This document shows, one piece after another, positions 14,179 through 14,378 of a stretch of 14,378 nucleotides of DNA; position 1 is the stretch's first letter; each line of letters opens with the position of its first letter. Location: assembly GCA_027074805.1 (NCBI GenBank), contig JALTCK010000166.1:1-14378 (forward strand). The letters run 5' to 3'. The DNA comes from Thermococcus sp. GTDB lineage: Archaea; Methanobacteriota_B; Thermococci; Thermococcales; Thermococcaceae. A program made the position numbers and the translations under genes. The notes under the pieces were generated by a model that ran no database searches, was not told the origin of the DNA, and worked only from the letters and a program-made list of their open reading frames with translations.

Positions 14179-14229
14179 AATCTGGTGCATACATCTTTGG
14201 ATTCCTAAGGGTCATGTGCGGTGGTTGCT

Positions 14230-14378
14230 ATGGGGTGGAGTCGTGAGCTAATTATGGTAGCCTCGAGGGAGTTTTTAGCTGGTACTATAATGGAGCTCCT
14301 AAAGAGGATGGGCTTCAAAGAGCAGGAACGTGTTCTAAAGCGGGGTGAATGGGGTATCGATATAGTGGCCATAAGAGA
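14230..14378 (+). CDS. N-terminal fragment of a possible PD-(D/E)XK (Mrr-like) nuclease
   Basis: The open frame from ATG 14230 runs off the window after 49 complete codons. GGTGGT at 14220-14225 precedes it by four bases. The fragment begins MGWSRELIMVASREFLAGTI, then has MELLKRMGFKEQE and ends GEWGIDIVAIR. A helix ending in LLKRMGF, then a short strand and G-x-D-hydrophobic, resembles the start of Mrr-type restriction endonuclease domains, in which the GxD Asp is a metal ligand. The decisive E/Q-x-K motif would lie beyond the window, so the call is tentative. Confidence 0.45.
   Translation, partial: MGWSRELIMVASREFLAGTIMELLKRMGFKEQERVLKRGEWGIDIVAIR

Noticed and set aside
1..14378. CRISPR arrays, tRNA/rRNA genes, insertion sequences
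   Set aside because: I saw no regularly spaced repeats, no tRNA-like cloverleaf sequences and no transposase motifs or terminal inverted repeats on either strand.

Overview
The window looks like chromosomal DNA of a hyperthermophilic archaeon of the order Thermococcales (Thermococcus/Pyrococcus group). The evidence is archaeal promoters (BRE/TATA elements such as TTTATA about 25-35 bases before starts), GGTGATC-type ribosome-binding sites, an ADP-forming acyl-CoA synthetase, a CGP-CTERM surface-anchoring tail, and a glycolytic-regulator-like motif at the phosphoglycerate kinase gene. No RNA genes, CRISPR arrays or insertion sequences are visible.

Layout. The minus-strand block 1-3098 holds the 3'-truncated alpha subunit of an ADP-forming acyl-CoA synthetase, a TIM-barrel sugar-isomerase/AP-endonuclease-2-like protein, and an SLC41/MgtE-type divalent cation transporter. 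The last two are translationally coupled (ATGA overlap). Divergent from the transporter, on the plus strand, are two overlapping PhoU + TrkA_C proteins that may regulate it. Two tandem paralogous genes for secreted or membrane-anchored proteins of unknown function follow (4458-5187 and 5250-5970). Each is interrupted by a +1 frame change exactly at a run of six C. Next, on the minus strand, come endonuclease III (nth), a small protein with a segment resembling the Cdc48/p97 N-terminal subdomain, and a secreted GH18 chitinase-like enzyme with an apparently nested chitin-binding module.

Divergent from the chitinase is a plus-strand operon: a PadR-family regulator with a perfect palindrome at its own promoter, a ferredoxin-like 4Fe-4S protein broken at a run of six G, and a DrrA/DrrB-type ABC exporter (ATPase plus permease). 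Two unrecognised small membrane proteins follow. On the minus strand is phosphoglycerate kinase (pgk), with a Thermococcales glycolytic motif just upstream of its BRE/TATA. Divergent from it is the 5' end of a gene that may encode a PD-(D/E)XK (Mrr-like) nuclease.

Working relations. The PadR/Fe-S/ABC genes form a probable self-regulated export operon. The SLC41 transporter and its PhoU-TrkA_C neighbours look like a cation transport and gating set. The acyl-CoA synthetase and pgk are central energy metabolism. The three homopolymer-associated frame breaks are the most unusual property of the window. They may be pseudogenes, phase-variable tracts, recoding sites or sequence errors; the sequence alone cannot decide.
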